From Tolypeutes matacus (lineage: Eukaryota > Chordata > Mammalia > Cingulata > Chlamyphoridae), in NCBI GenBank assembly GCA_026826555.1, contig JAKSZT010054581.1, forward strand, positions 2,141,415-2,205,414: a stretch of 64,000 bases of DNA. The letters run 5' to 3'. Positions within the stretch are counted from its first letter, which is position 1. The number at the start of each line of letters is the position of its first letter. The notes beneath the pieces are model-generated. The model saw nothing but the letters and a program-made list of their open reading frames with translations, was not told where the DNA came from and searched no databases. A program made the translations under genes and the position numbers. Shown here one piece after another: positions 32,201-44,790 of this stretch.

Positions 32201-32595
32201 TACAAAAACAAATAGATGCTTCTTTCATGTCAGGCAGGACACAAAACATTGTTTCTACAAAAAAAGATGGGAAATGGTATACCACACAAACATGGAGCCC
32301 AAGAAAGTTGCTGCATCTCAGTGAGCATCAGATAGGGAAGACTTTAAGCAAGAAGCATCATCAGATGTCAGGAGGATTGTTCAGAAAGATAACTTGGTTT
32401 GAATGTTATCTTCAAACTGGTGGTTTGAATCCATCAGTCAGAGTGTACCACCCTCCATCTCTATACACCCATTATCATAGTCTCCAATTTTGTGTAGGAA
32501 AAAAAAGGGAAGATCTGATAAGAGAAAGAGATAAATCCTAAACCTTAGTGTGTGACTATCACAATTCTTTTGAAAGACATCAAACCAAGCAATCA

Positions 32596-32682
32596 AAAAA
32601 AGAAAGATAGAAAGGAAGGAAAGCAGGAAGGCAAGGAGGGAGAAAGGGAGGGAGAAAGGGAAGGAAGGAGAAAAAAAAACCA
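32596..32682. repeat. GGAA-rich purine tract
   Basis: About 85 bases of almost pure purine on the plus strand, made of GGAAGG and GGGAGAAA units, ending in an A run. Confidence 0.85.
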
Positions 32683-32789
32683 GAAAAATTTCAGTAAGGA
32701 CAAGAATATTAGAACCTTCACTGCTCACAAGGATAGATTCCTGTTGTTTACAGTCAACCTGGAATGTGGCTAACATCACCCGTATGTTA

Positions 32790-33060
32790 GGTCAAAACAA
32801 TTCTCAACAAATTTCAAATAACTAAAGAATATAGGGCAAGTTTTCAGAATACCATTGAATTAAAACAGAAATCAATCAATGATATTGCTATGAGAAAACC
32901 CCCAATGTTTAAAAACTAAGCTGCACATGTTTTAATAAGCCAAATGTCAAAGAAAAGATGATAATAAACATAAGAAAAATTTTGAACTCAATGAAGAGAC
33001 AGCCTATCAAAACTTGTAGGATGTCAGAAAAATCAGTGCTTAGAAGGAAATTGATAACCT
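32790..33060 (+). mobile_element. L1 ORF2 fragment, sense (5' part)
   Basis: GAATTAAAACAGAAATCAAT (32857-32876), then a TTTAAAAACTAAGC block and GTGCTTAGAAGGAAATTGATA near 33040-33055, follows the ORF2 linker order seen at 49240-49420. It appears to continue at 33480 beyond an LTR-like insert. Confidence 0.55.
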
Positions 33061-33061
33061 G

Positions 33062-33475
33062 CTAAAGGAACTTGAAGTTGACCTTCAGGTCCTGAGTTAC
33101 AAAATGTCTCCTGGCAAAGGAGGAACCAGGTAGAAACAAGCACCCTACCGCAAGGAAATCAGAGTCAAGGGAGGTACAGATTGGAGAATGAAACTGACAG
33201 GAAATAGGAGACAAAAAGAGGCCTAAACTCTTTTCAACCAAGTGTCCTTCTGTCTCCATGTTACAATATGCTGCTAGAACAAAACTTGCCTGACAACTGT
33301 CAATCCTTACCCCTCTTTTTTTTCTTTATTTTTGACTATAAGTTCCCAGTTCCACCCCTAACCCGCACTACCTACCTTTACTCAAAGTTGCCCAATTAAT
33401 GATTCTTTGTTCCCTGAATAAAGCTCTCTTCTATTTTCAGGAGCAGTTCTTTTGGCAAATTTCAAAGGAAATTTT
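33062..33475 (+). mobile_element. LTR-like insert (ERV)
   Basis: Contains CCCTGAATAAAGCTCTCTTC near 33413, a polyadenylation-signal layout usual in class I retroviral LTRs, preceded by a pyrimidine-rich stretch. L1 ORF2 text lies on both sides, which supports an insertion. Edges are not fixed by a target duplication. Confidence 0.45.
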
Positions 33476-33479
33476 AGTT

Positions 33480-34540
33480 AAGGAAGAAAGATTGAAATGC
33501 AGTCACCTCTGCTTCCTTCTTAAGATTCAATAACACTAAGAAATAAAAATGAAAGATCATAGAAAGAAGGCAATCATAAAAAGAGCAAGCATGCATGAAA
33601 TGGAAAATAAGCACGTCATAGAAACAAATTTATTAAGCTATAATCCTATTTTTAACTATATATGTAAATTGAATAAACCACTAGAAAAACTGATTATGGA
33701 GGGAAAAAAAAAAACCCAACCGGGTATCAAACCAGACATATTCTCTATAGACATGAAGGATTGTATGAAATATGGAGACCTACAAAGTTTGAACACACAG
33801 ATAAAAGGGTGCAGGTCTGAGAACCCCCCATATGCAAATCAGGAAATATTGGAAATTCCTATTAGTTAAAAAAATCAAAGCCATTACTTTTAAAAAATGA
33901 AAAGAACATATTATAACCCACAAAAAAACATTCTAGAAAGAAACCTACAGTCTCAGACTGATGAAATATTCCACTTAAGGAAAACAAAACCTCAATCACA
34001 CAAATGCTCTCATTAGGAAAACAGAGTGTAGGGTTCTGTTTCTCTGATGAGGTGAGGCCAGCATATCATTGAGAGCACCATTGTACCACTATGTTATAAG
34101 AAAAGATCATGACCCTTTATTTCATAAATAAAGATATAAATATTTAAGAAAAAGATAAATTCAACCCTGTATGAAAATGTAAGACACCGATACCAAGAGC
34201 AATAGACTAAAATATACAAGGGTGGTTTAGTATCTCCAATCACAAGAAGCAATTGATCCTGTGAACAGAATGACGAAGGAGAAAAATAATACAAGCATCT
34301 AGAAGAGGTGTGAGAAAATGTATTTGATAAAATTAAACATTTATTCATTGAAAGTAAAAAAAAAGTTAAACATCCATTTCTTACTCACCAGAATGGCTAC
34401 AAGTACAACAAAAAATGACAAGTATTGGAGAGGAAGAGGAGGCAGACAAAGGAACACCCATTCTCTGCTGGTGGAAGGTAAAATAGTGCAGGCTCTCTCC
34501 GTGTGAGACAGTTTGGTGATTCCTCAGGAAGCTACACATG
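33480..34540 (+). mobile_element. L1 ORF2 fragments, sense
   Basis: Diverged ORF2 text. The linker is near 33545-33690. The carboxy-terminal part is at 34380-34540, where ACCAGAATGGCTACAAGTAC, GGAACACCCATTCTCTGCTG and GACAGTTTGGTGATTCCTCA parallel 51850-51990. The RT core is largely missing. Confidence 0.6.
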
Positions 34541-36870
34541 GTGTTGGTGGTGGGCCCTACCCAACTCAAGCCCCTGCCCTTGTTATCCCTGGCACAACAG
34601 GTCAGAATACCTACCCCAGCACTGCCTCCTGACCTCAAAGCAATGATCACCTCCTTTCCCTGCCCCTGACTGTCACACCATCCAGTATCCCACCCCTACC
34701 CCTATCCCAGCAGTCCCAAGTACCACCCACACAGAAGATAATGTCCCCCTTCCCTAATTGGTGCCCACCTACCTTGAGGGCACCTGACAGGTCCACATTG
34801 CGAGCCATATAGAAGTCATTGCCAGGTGGCAGCTGACAACCCACACAAAGAGGCAACAAGGCAGAGGGCTCACCTACCCCTCCAGTCCAGGACTTTCTAG
34901 TCCTCTACCTGGTGAGAGATTTGGAAAATGTCTTCAGGGACCACAGTGAGCCAGCTGGGACACTCTGTGCCTTGGAGATTCTCCTGGGTCCTGGGCAGAC
35001 TTGGAAAGATTTTGGACGTGGCAATGGCCTTGGAGGCTCTGACCAGATGTTCAGGGCTGGCAGAGGCATAAGGAGACCTGTTCCCAGAGGAAGAGAGCAA
35101 GCAGGAGGGACTGAGTGACTTGGAAAACGGGAAGATATTCAGGCGGGCAGTGGCGCACACATGCACGTTTCTTTTTCTGGAAATGAAACTTGTTCTTTGG
35201 AAAGAACCTCAAACAGACTCGCATATTACCTGAGGCTGGAGGGAGTGGGGGTGAGTAGCAGATCATAGATGTGATTTCCTTTTAGTTCATCTTCTCGAAA
35301 CGAAACTTATTCTTCTTTTGGAATCACGTCAAAATGACAGGCAGGTTGGAAAAGTGAAACTGAAACTAAGAGTCCTTGTATGAGCTTCCAAATATTCCTA
35401 ATCAGGGGCTGTGCCTAGAGAGGATAGCCATGCTCAGCGAGGTGAACCCCTCGGTTCTCCTCTTCAGGAAATCCTACCTTCCCTTGCTTGGATCACCAGA
35501 CACTATTCGGTTTCTCAGAACAAGGACAATAACAATGATAATAAATAAATAGTGGTTACCAATAATATTCTTGATGAATGATCACAAGGTCTATGAAAAA
35601 AATGAAAGAACGAATAACTCATTCATTCATTCTTTGAGTTCATTCAGAATATGACTGGTAAGCCAAAGGGGCTGGGAGGAGAATAGAATGCAGACAGGCT
35701 TTGAGGGGAAAGAGAGCCCTGCTCCACCAATTGAAAACCGAATTCTATCTCCCACATCAGGGCTTGCCTTTTACCCCACCAACAACATACACAGGGACAC
35801 AATCCACTCTCTGACCACAGAGGATATCTAGTCCTCCACCAGGGCACCCATATGAACAATGCATTAGACAGTGGAATGGATCTTAATGCTAGGTCAGTGT
35901 CATACTGGGGCTGTGTTTACATGTCTCCTCCACAGACTTGAGCACCAGCAGAGCTACAAGGCCTAAAGGAAAATAGTTTGGTCTTTGTGCAGGCTCCTCC
36001 TCTTTCCAACAAGTCCCTCATGGCCCACCTCTCATCTCACTATCTGACCTTCCTTTCTTCCCAAGAGATATACCTCAAGGACCTGAGTGGGAAGACCAGA
36101 GTGAGAGGGAGGAGAAAGACAGGGAGAGAAAGAGAGAGACCCAAATAACAGGTTTCACACATCAACAATCCATAAAGTTACAGGCTTTTCAACACAGATC
36201 TCCATAACTCAACCTCCAGACACCCAAACAATCTTTTGTCCAAATCCTTCAGACACTGTCCCACTGAGCCAAAATTAATGTTGCTCACATATCCCCATCT
36301 CTGATCCTTCGGACAGTGAATGATAATCTTCCACTGGTCAAGATCCATTCTAAAACCATATCTAGAGCCCTAGCACATCACACAGCACTGACTGCACCCA
36401 TTCCTTCCTTAGTTCACAGGACTTTCTTTGGGATTTTTCTGGAATCACTGGAACTCCAGGGTTGCTGACTATTTAACTTATAACAGGTAGAGCTTACTTC
36501 TTGTTTATCCACACTTTCAAAACCCACTGGTTACATAAAACAAACACTATAATTACTACATACTCCTTGAATGCATGCAAATGGCTACATTGCACACACA
36601 AAAACAGATTCTAGATGACTACACACAAAACATGACTACATACAAAACTTGACATCATACATATATACTCTAAGCATCAATACATTTCCCCTCCAACCAC
36701 ACTCCAATATTTCCACAATGACCACATCTGAGTAGTTTCTATTGGCCTATCTTCCAATAGAAAACAATAACAACAACAGTATATAACTAGAAAAATATCT
36801 GTATGAGGCATTGTAGAGCAATCAGTGCAGACAGTATTTGTGGAGTGACAATAGTTGATAAAAGGGAAGC
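34540..36870. other. Unclassified sequence, partly G+C-rich
   Basis: 34540-35260 is richer in G+C and could be unique genomic sequence. No domain appears in the frames of 70-89 codons found on both strands. 36080-36150 is GA-rich. I see no splice-bounded coding exon that I would defend. Confidence 0.4.
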
Positions 36871-36874
36871 ACAG

Positions 36875-37180
36875 GGAATTGGATTTGGCTGAGGTGACTG
36901 GGCCCCCACCTACCACATGGGAGGTCAGTGGTTGGGATCCTGGCACCTCCTAAAGAAGACAGTGAGTTGGCACCATGGGCAGGTACAGCAAGCTGACACA
37001 ACAAGAGACAGAAGAAGAAAAAAAACAATGAGAGACAAAACAAAGCAAGTAGCAGAGGTTCCCGGTGCCTACTAAAGAAGACAATGAGCTGACATAATGG
37101 GCAGACATGGTGAACTGATGCAACAAGATGATGCAACAAGAGACATGGGAGGAAAAACAGAATAAGAGACACAACAAAAG
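36875..37180 (+). repeat. tRNA-derived SINE-related repeat (DAS-like), sense
   Basis: Starts GGAATTGGATTTGGCTGAGG and contains two related internal units: TCCTAAAGAAGACAGTGAG (about 36947) and TACTAAAGAAGACAATGAG (about 37069), each followed by a GGGCAG and 'caacaagaga' block. It is an internally duplicated SINE-like element directly before a clearer copy. Confidence 0.65.
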
Positions 37181-37346
37181 TGGTGAGTGGATGTGGCTCA
37201 AGTGGTTAGACACTTCCCTCTCACATCAGAAGTCCCAAGTTCAGCTCCTGATGCCTCCTGAAGAAATAAGTGACACAGCAAGTGAAAAACAACAAGGTGG
37301 TGGAGAGAAATAAATAAATAAATAAAATAAACCTTTTTTTTTTTTA
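37181..37346 (+). repeat. tRNA-derived SINE (DAS-like), sense
   Basis: A tRNA-like head (GGATGTGGCTCAAGTGGTTA, box A-like) is followed by a box B-like AAGTTCAGCTCC, a CCTCCTGAAGAAATAAGTGA body and a (AATA)n tail. It forms a tandem with 36875-37180. Confidence 0.8.
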
Positions 37347-37349
37347 AAG

Positions 37350-39985
37350 GAAGCACAATTATATGAATATCACATTTATAAAGGCTTTTTTCTTGAGTCA
37401 TTTGGCAATTTTCAGGGTGGGGTATAAAGTCCCAGAAAGAAGAGGCTTGGTGGACACAATATTGTAGGCACAATATGCAAAATTATGATTCCAGGTAGGA
37501 TGTAGGGAAGAGACAGTTGATAAAAACTAAAAAGATTTATTATAAAGTATTTTTTTAAAGATCACAGGATTGTAAAAAAAATAGAGATGACTAGATGAAC
37601 TGAGATTCCAGAAAAGTAGAAGCCTTTATTAAGTGAGACAAGTTATCCAAACATTTTCACACATGGAGGAATTTGTTTAGTTTGGACACTGAGCATAATA
37701 GGTAGAAAGGCACTACTAGGGAATAAAAAGAAGCAGATGGTTATTTAGACTGAAGTTGGGTAGAGAATGGGTTGAAATTTAGTGTGTCTTCAAACTAGTG
37801 GAAGATTTACCCACAAACTATTAGGTGGAGGCTAGACAAGAAAGTGTAATATCTCATGCAGTACAAAGATTCTTTGGAGATAACATCCAAACACAAGTTG
37901 ATGTCTGCAATAAATACAACAAAGACTAATCTTAAAGATATGAAGGTTTGACTGAGTATAAACCAAAACAGTAATGAAGCCAGAATGGAGATCAATTTCT
38001 GATTGACAAGAGAGAATAGCCAATCTTATTGGGGAAAACATCAACTAAATTCTCTTTCTGTTTATTAGGCAATGTCTGACATATCATAAAAAACATTTTC
38101 TATGCAAATTGACAAGGAATGTGATGAAGAATAAAGAGGAAAAATGACAAGATGAATATTTCTGCATATACTTTTATATCAGAGTAGGAATAAAATTAAT
38201 GTAGAATAAGTATAATTATGTTAAATAAAATTGAGGAAATTGTAAGAAAAGTATGCAGATACAGAGAATTGCAATAGCTGAGAATTTGCCAAACTGTGGC
38301 CCAAGGATAATCTCAATGGATAAGTTTAACAGATATCACAAATAGAAAACAACATTAATGAACTTTAGAATCTTTGAATATAAAATATTCAAACAAAAAC
38401 TGTAGAAGTAAAGAGGGAATGAAGGATAACATTGCAATATGTGGTTTAAATTAATTACAAACAACAAGGGTCTCTCTTTTCCAATGTGTGAAAAAGGGAT
38501 AATTATCAATTACTGAGTAAAAAAAAACAAGATTTCTCTTGTCATACTGGCAGTGGAGAGATTTCCATTTTCTTCCCTAGCTTTCCGTATGTGTGTATAG
38601 AGTGTGGGTTCACTGCTAATTGGTGATTTAGGGATTGATGATTGTTGTGTTAGGAATTGTTCAAGATTATATTCTTATGTGTTTTGATCTCAGATTTGTT
38701 GAATAGTGCTATTTCTGTACTAGAAGGGGAATTGCTTTATGAATACCTAAATTATGTATATAAGGAGTCCTTAAAATGGAACACTTCACACACGTTCAAT
38801 ACTTTCACATGTACTTTTTCATTGTGATTTCACTTTACTTGTTGAAAATAGCCTTTGCAAATAAAATTTTAATGTATGGAATTACACACTGCATTATTCT
38901 GGGTTCTAGGGAATTTTTATGCCAACATTCCCATTATTATCCAGGACTGAAATGTTTTTTATTGCTTTAACATAAGTGGATTTATTTTCAATTCCATCAT
39001 ACATTTTGTTGACAATATTAAACAGTATTTTAAAAGGATTAAAATGTATGTACCATCTTACTTTACTTATAAAAGTGCATGTGATTATTCATGTTAATTT
39101 TATCCTTGTCATTTGTATACACATTACAATACTAAGATAATAATTAAGACATGCAATTTTGTATTTTGTTTCAGTTTATACTTTACAGTTTAAAATTTAT
39201 TTGAAGTTATTAGCAGATTGATTAAAATCTATGTGTTTAGAAGTGCACTAACAAAGAAATTATATCTTGGCCAACATCAAATTTTCCGTAACAATTTTAC
39301 TGCATACATATATGTGCAAGTCCTAATCTATTGAGTTTAATCAGAAATCTTATTTATTTCTTACAAAATTCTGCACTAGATATTTCCAAGCAATACAAAA
39401 ATTCTGTGTTCTTTGATGGATTTTGATCTTAATGTTTCTTTCAAAGATATATTTGTTTTTATTCAAGTCTGAGTTGTCTGTTGTGAAATACACTGTCTTT
39501 AGGATTATATTCTTCTCTATGTAAGAATATTAATATTGTTTAAGGAATGATTGCTCACTGAAGAAATTCCCTTATTCATAACACTGAAAAGACTTGATAT
39601 TGTGTGAATCCTCTTATGTCTTAGAAGTGTTGTGTGAATGAATGATTTCTCTTGATTTTCTTTGAATAACTTTTCCAGCATGGATTATCTCTGATAGGCT
39701 TTGATTTTTCAAGTAACTATTTTCTAACCTTATTTAATGTTTTAGTGGTTATTCCTACTCTGAGTTTTCTTGTTGTGCTTGGCTGAATAATAGTGATTAA
39801 TTATTGAAGCCTTAAAATTTATCTCATAAGATTTGACTCCTCTTGTTTAAAGGATAAATTGTAACTTAAGAATAATTTTTGTGAGTTTCAAGTTCCTTTA
39901 TGAGTCCCCAAAACCGAGATTATGATTTGAACTAATTCATTTCTGTGAATCTGAAAACCTTTGTTGAACTACATCAGTGAGACAT
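37350..39985. other. A+T-rich non-coding sequence
   Basis: No gene and no named repeat over about 2.6 kb. 39590-39700 contains faint zinc-finger-like words (TCCTCTTATGTCTTAGAAG, TTCCAGCATGGATTATCTCT) that may be an outer part of the C2H2 relic to the right, but I do not extend the call. Frames here are at most 70 codons. Confidence 0.4.
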
Positions 39986-39989
39986 GACT

Positions 39990-40345
39990 AAGGTTGGCCT
40001 TTTGATGGGTCTGATAAAAATAGAGACACAGAAATTGACACAGACAGGAAAAGGGAGCTTCCATTTTGATCCTGTTATGTGAGAGGAAAGACTCCAGGTT
40101 CATACATTACCTGCAGAAATGCAGAGAAGCTCTGAGTGACTGAGAGAAGGCCTGAAAAGAGACAGACCCATCTGTCCAGGAGATGGTGGATTCTGGAGGG
40201 GAGGCAGAGACATTGGCAATGCTTGGTGGCCATCTTGCTTTACCATGTGGCAGCATGGTACCAGTTAGTAAGAAAGCATCTTTGCTGATGCTTGTATTGA
40301 ACATCTCTCATTCATTTAAGTTAAGAACACTGACTCTAGGCTATG
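39990..40345 (+). mobile_element. MaLR-like LTR fragment inserted by the zinc-finger relic
   Basis: GGCCATCTTGCTTTACCATG, TGGCAGCATGGTACCAG and GAAAGCATCTTTGCTGATGC follow the 3' half of MaLR-like LTRs, as at 46660-46760 in this window. It lies directly next to the C2H2 relic. Confidence 0.5.
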
Positions 40346-40349
40346 GCAT

Positions 40350-41310
40350 ATACATGGGATACATATGGTTTCTCACCAGTGTGACATGTTACCTAAGTTC
40401 ATAAAAATAAAACCTTTCCCACATAGATCACATCCTTATGATTTATCGCCAATGTGTTTTCTCATATTTTCTAAAGACTGACATCTACTGAAGACTTTCC
40501 CACACAGCTGACATTCATAGGGTTCCTTTCCATTATGATTCTGCCATGACTTTGAATAACTGAACATCTATTGGAGGTTTTTCCACATACATATCATAGT
40601 GTCTCTCTCCAGTATGAGTCTTCTCATATAATCTAAGAAAAGAATAACTAGCAAATAATTTTACACATGGTTAACATTGATTATGTTTACTTCCAGCATG
40701 AGTTCCCTCATGTTGTCTAAGGTTACATATATTAGATGTTTTCCAAAATATATGACAACCATATGGTTTCTCTCCAGTTTGATTTATTTTGTGTTATCTA
40801 GGGTAGAACTTGCACTGAATGCATTCTGACATGTGTGACATTCATGTATTTTCACTCCAGTGTGAAGCCTCTCATGTTTTCTAAATTTGGAACTGGTGTT
40901 AAAGGATTTACCACTATATGGCATTCATATCATTTCTTTCCAGGGCTAGTACTCTCAGTTCATTTATGATCAGAATTTTATCAAAGGTGTTCTCACATAG
41001 ATAGCATTATTATTGGTTCTCTCCAATGTGAATTCCATTATAATATCTACAGATAAAGATTCAAAAAAGATTTCTCACATAAATACCATCTGTAAAATTT
41101 ACTTCTACTGTGAATTTGTTATGTTGATTGACAGTTGACCAGTCCCTGAGGATTTTTCCAAATTGTTTGCTAAAATAAGGTTTTCCCACAACATTTAACT
41201 CACTTTGAGTCACTGTGGATCTCTGATTGAAATATTTTTCACAATCATTACATTCAAAGGGATTCTGTCATGTGTGCTATTTTTAATTTTGGGAAATAGA
41301 TGAGAGAATA
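40350..41310 (-). pseudogene. C2H2 zinc-finger (KRAB-ZNF type) array relic
   Basis: Reversed, the stretch repeats the finger unit of C2H2 transcription factors: a linker resembling His-Thr-Gly-Glu-Lys-Pro recurs as CTCCAGTATGAG, TTCCAGCATGAG, CTCCAGTTTGA, CTCCAGTGTGAAG, TCCAGGGCTAG and CTCCAATGTGAA at about 40607, 40691, 40772, 40855, 40938 and 41021. Spacing is 81-84 bases, the length of one 28-residue finger. About eleven finger remnants can be counted. No frame stays open across more than one or two fingers, and linker and Cys/His codons are often mutated, so it is a pseudogene. I cannot identify the parent gene, and no KRAB exon is visible. Confidence 0.85.
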
Positions 41311-41632
41311 AATATTTCTCCATAGACATTATTTATTCATTTCCCAACATATGAATTCTAGACTAATCATTGAGTGGTAGTCTCCAATTAAAATCTTACC
41401 AATCTTGATTACATGCAGCCATGTTACTCTGGCATGCACTGAAATTTGTTCTTTTTAACCATCACAAATGGCAAACTATCTGACCAATTTTGAGGCACTC
41501 TTTAAGTTTAAAAAACAAGATACATGAATCAGATTTATATAATTGTATATTTGCAATACTTCAGATTATTGTTTTGAGCTCAAGTTAATTTTTCCTTAAA
41601 ATCAAATCCAAGACATTTTGCTTGATCAGCAC

Positions 41633-42131
41633 TGTATTAGTCAGCCAAAGGGGTGCTGATGTAAAATACCAAAAATGGGTTGGTCTTTATAAAGGGTGTT
41701 TATTTGGGGTAGAAGTCCACAGATACCAGGTCATAAAGCTTTAAGTTTCTTCGCTCACCACAGTCCATTGCCACGTGTTAGAGCAAAACAGCTGCCAGCA
41801 TTTGCCAGGGTTCAGGTTCTGGGGTTCCTCTCTTCCCGGGGCTGCATTTCTCTCCAGGCTTAGCTCTTGTTTCCTCCACAAGGTCAGCTGTAGACGATCA
41901 GGGGAATGGCTTGCTTCTCTTCTCCTGGGGCCTTCCTTCCAACATCAAAACTGCTTCTCAAAAGACTGCTTCAACTGTCCTTTGCCTTGCCTTTTATATT
42001 CAATTCCCCACCCACCAACTGGTGGGGTTCAATGCCCTAATCCTAACCTAATCATGCCCAGATTAATAGATCAGTTTACAAGCATGATCCAATTATATTT
42101 TTGGAATTCATAATTACATCAAACTGCCACA
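41633..42131 (-). mobile_element. Solo LTR (MaLR/ERV3-like), antisense
   Basis: 499 bp from TGTATTAGTCAGCC to AACTGCCACA, so in sense it begins TGTGGCAGTTTGATGTAATT and ends GACTAATACA, the terminus typical of MaLR LTRs. It is flanked by a perfect 5-bp duplication AGCAC (41628-41632 and 42132-42136), the length expected for ERV3/MaLR integrations. No internal retroviral sequence is present, so it is a solo LTR or a non-autonomous insertion. The 112-codon plus-strand frame inside it (41775-42113) is a shadow. Confidence 0.85.
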
Positions 42132-42136
42132 AGCAC

Positions 42137-43540
42137 TTAATCCAACTTTAGTGACAATCACATGATTTTGCTGAATTATTTACTTAGGCTTTTCCCATTT
42201 ATCTAATTATATGACCATGTTTCATGTCCATGAACTTACCAGTGACATGATGGTAGATGTGTCTTCCTGCTTCTATATTGAATTCTACTTTTGTAAGGCC
42301 ATTTTCCTGCCTGAAATAATTGAAACAACAACAACAACAACACATTGCTAGAGTAGAATTAGGGGAAAGAAAATATAGAAATTTTCCAAAAGTTCATATA
42401 TTTCAAATATTGATACTTATCTTGGTAAATTATTTCAAATGAAGGAACAATATACGGCACTGATAGTTTAAAAGGATTTTCAGGTTTGGAAATTGAGAAG
42501 AGTGAAAAGAAAATTGGAAGTGCATGTAAGGAGAGGGAAATTTTTCAGAGGGAGATCAGGACAAGGGCCATTATGTGAAAATTTATTTCCAATAGTATAT
42601 GAATATCCCTCTCCATAAAGACAAATACACTTGAATACAGATTGACAAGTTCAAGGAATAATGGCACCAAAGGAAAAATTTTTTTCACGTATTCTTATCT
42701 ATATTTAAGAAAATATGCCACTGGAATATTGTTAAGTATCAACAGTTGATATTTAAAAAGACCTATTCATTCAATCATTAAACTCCTCCTCATACTTAAC
42801 ACATATTCCTGAAATATTTACCTGTACTCTTGAGAAATCCTATATATATCTTCTTTCCACAGTCCCCTTCTTTGTTCCACTTGGGATACTACACTTGATT
42901 TGAGGACCTGTTCTGTCATGTGGAATAGGTAAAAGAATTATGAGTTCTGTAGTTTAACAGTGCATGAAAATCAAATCCAGGACAGGATATTGACATAGAG
43001 TGAGGTAATCATTGAAGGTATACCATGGAAAAGTTTGCTAGAATTCAGGACATTGACAATCCTTTAATAGTAAATGAGTAACTCTTGAATTTTTATCCAA
43101 ATTCAGTGATAATTCTGGATATTTATTCTTATGTACAAGTTCAAACACAGACTTCAAAATACTCAGACTTTGCAAACATAGAGAAATTCTATGTTCTTAC
43201 AGTGGCTGAAAATAATTTCCAAAAAGAATCTCATAAATATAAACATCAATGGAACACTGTAAGTTCAATGTGGAAAATGATATGGCTATTACTTTTACTA
43301 CTATGATCTAAAATATAAGCATAATCCATAGAGCAGAATATTTATAAAATATTTAATCTATATATTTATTTATTCAAAATTATTCATTTTGTTCCCAGTG
43401 CTGTTCTAGCATTGGAAATTGAGTGGCAAGAAAGTTGTGAATTTTTGATTAAGAAAATTATATTCTACTGAGTTGAAAAAGAATATATAACTAAAAATTA
43501 GGGAATAATTTCTTTTAGGTGGTTGTAGAGATTAAAAGTA
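42137..43540. other. A+T-rich non-coding sequence
   Basis: Nothing recognisable. A short (AAC)n run sits near 42325-42345. Frames are short and without domains. Confidence 0.4.
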
Positions 43541-44130
43541 ATAAGGAGTTGATGATGGACAATGCCCATCCCAAGGAATGGAGAGTGTCTTCAATTGGAA
43601 GCAAGATAGTTCCATCCATCTGCTCCATAGTATCTAAGTTCCCTTTCAATTAGAAGCAGAATGAGCATCCCCAAGATTGGAGAATGAAAAATGGACTAAA
43701 GTAGACATATTATTTTACTATAGACATATTATTATTTTAGCAATGGAAAAACTCATCACTGATATAAAGGCAGTGGCCACCAGAGGTTCTGAGGGATCGC
43801 AGAGGGAAGAGTAGGTATAATATGAGGGCATTTTCAGAACATTGGAATTGTCCTGCATGGGGTTGCAGTGATGGATAGAGGCCATTGTGTACTTTGTCAT
43901 ACTTACAAAATTGTGTGGGACAGAGTGTAAACTATAAAGTAAACTGTAGTCCATGGTTAGCAACAATTCTTCAATATGTGTTCATCAATTGTAACAAATA
44001 TACCATACTAATGAAGTATGTTGCTAATGTGGGAATGGGAATGTTTGGGAGGGAGAGGGGGTAGGGCATATAGCAATGTCTTAATTTTTTATGTTACATT
44101 TATGTAATCTAAAGCTTCTTTAAAAATAAA
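43540..44130 (+). mobile_element. L1-type 3' end, related to 54290-54890
   Basis: Shares the words GATGATGG-CAATG-CCATCCCA-GGAATGGAGAG and the 'CAGTGGCCAC' and 'ATTGTGTGGGA-AGAGTGT' blocks with 54285-54700. It ends TGTAATCTAAAGCTTCTTTA followed by AAAATAAAAA, an L1-like terminus with an A-rich tail. It is a second copy of the same 3' module. Confidence 0.7.
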
Positions 44131-44217
44131 AAATAATTAAAAAAGTAATAAAGTGTAATTGGATTCATATATGGGAAGAACTTCTATTCTTTCGAGAGAT
44201 AGATTAGACAGAAAGTG

Positions 44218-44738
44218 TGGGAGTTTCTGTCTTTTATTGACCTATGAAAAGATTATATCCTTAGGGCTAAATCATTCTTGTGGGTATGAACCTCTTGTAG
44301 GTGTGGAAATTTTATTAGATTACTCCAGTTAAAAATTTTTTGTTTAGATTATTTCAGTAAGGCATAATTCAGAGTGGGTGGTAATACTCTTATCAGTGTC
44401 ATTTATAAACAGAATAAGTACAAAGGAGAAACACATAAGATCACAGAAAGAAACCCACAGAAGTTGTAAGAGAAAGTCACAGAAGCCAGAACCTGTGGTC
44501 AATGGAGCCCAGAGGATAATGCAGAGACCAGGAGATGCTGTCATATGTCTTGCCATTTGAAAGAGGAATGCAGAATCACTAGAAATGACCCATTCTTTGG
44601 TGAGAAATCATCACAGGGTGATGTATTTATTTATACACTTTTCTCAGTGTAAGCTTACAACCTAATAAATCACCATTTTAAAATGTCAACTCATTTGTGG
44701 TATATTGCTTTCAGTAACTTTTAGCAAATTAAAACAGA
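44218..44738 (+). mobile_element. MaLR-like LTR fragment, sense
   Basis: The 3' half reads CCTAATAAATCACCATTTTA followed by a TTGTGGTATATTGCTTTCAG block and TTTTAGCAAATTAAAACAG, the end plan of MaLR-type LTRs. The 5' half is diverged. Confidence 0.55.
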
Positions 44739-44742
44739 TAGA

Positions 44743-44743
44743 T

Positions 44744-44790
<47 letters not shown>

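Noticed and set aside
34647..35166. Possible coding exons in the G+C-richer interval
   Set aside because: Frames on both strands are under 90 codons, show no domain, and no convincing splice-site pair brackets one.
37181..37260. tRNA gene candidate
   Set aside because: Box A/B-like words occur, but the unit continues into a SINE body and A-rich tail and does not fold as a cloverleaf with an anticodon arm I could identify.
41775..42113. 112-codon plus-strand ORF
   Set aside because: Entirely inside the antisense solo LTR.
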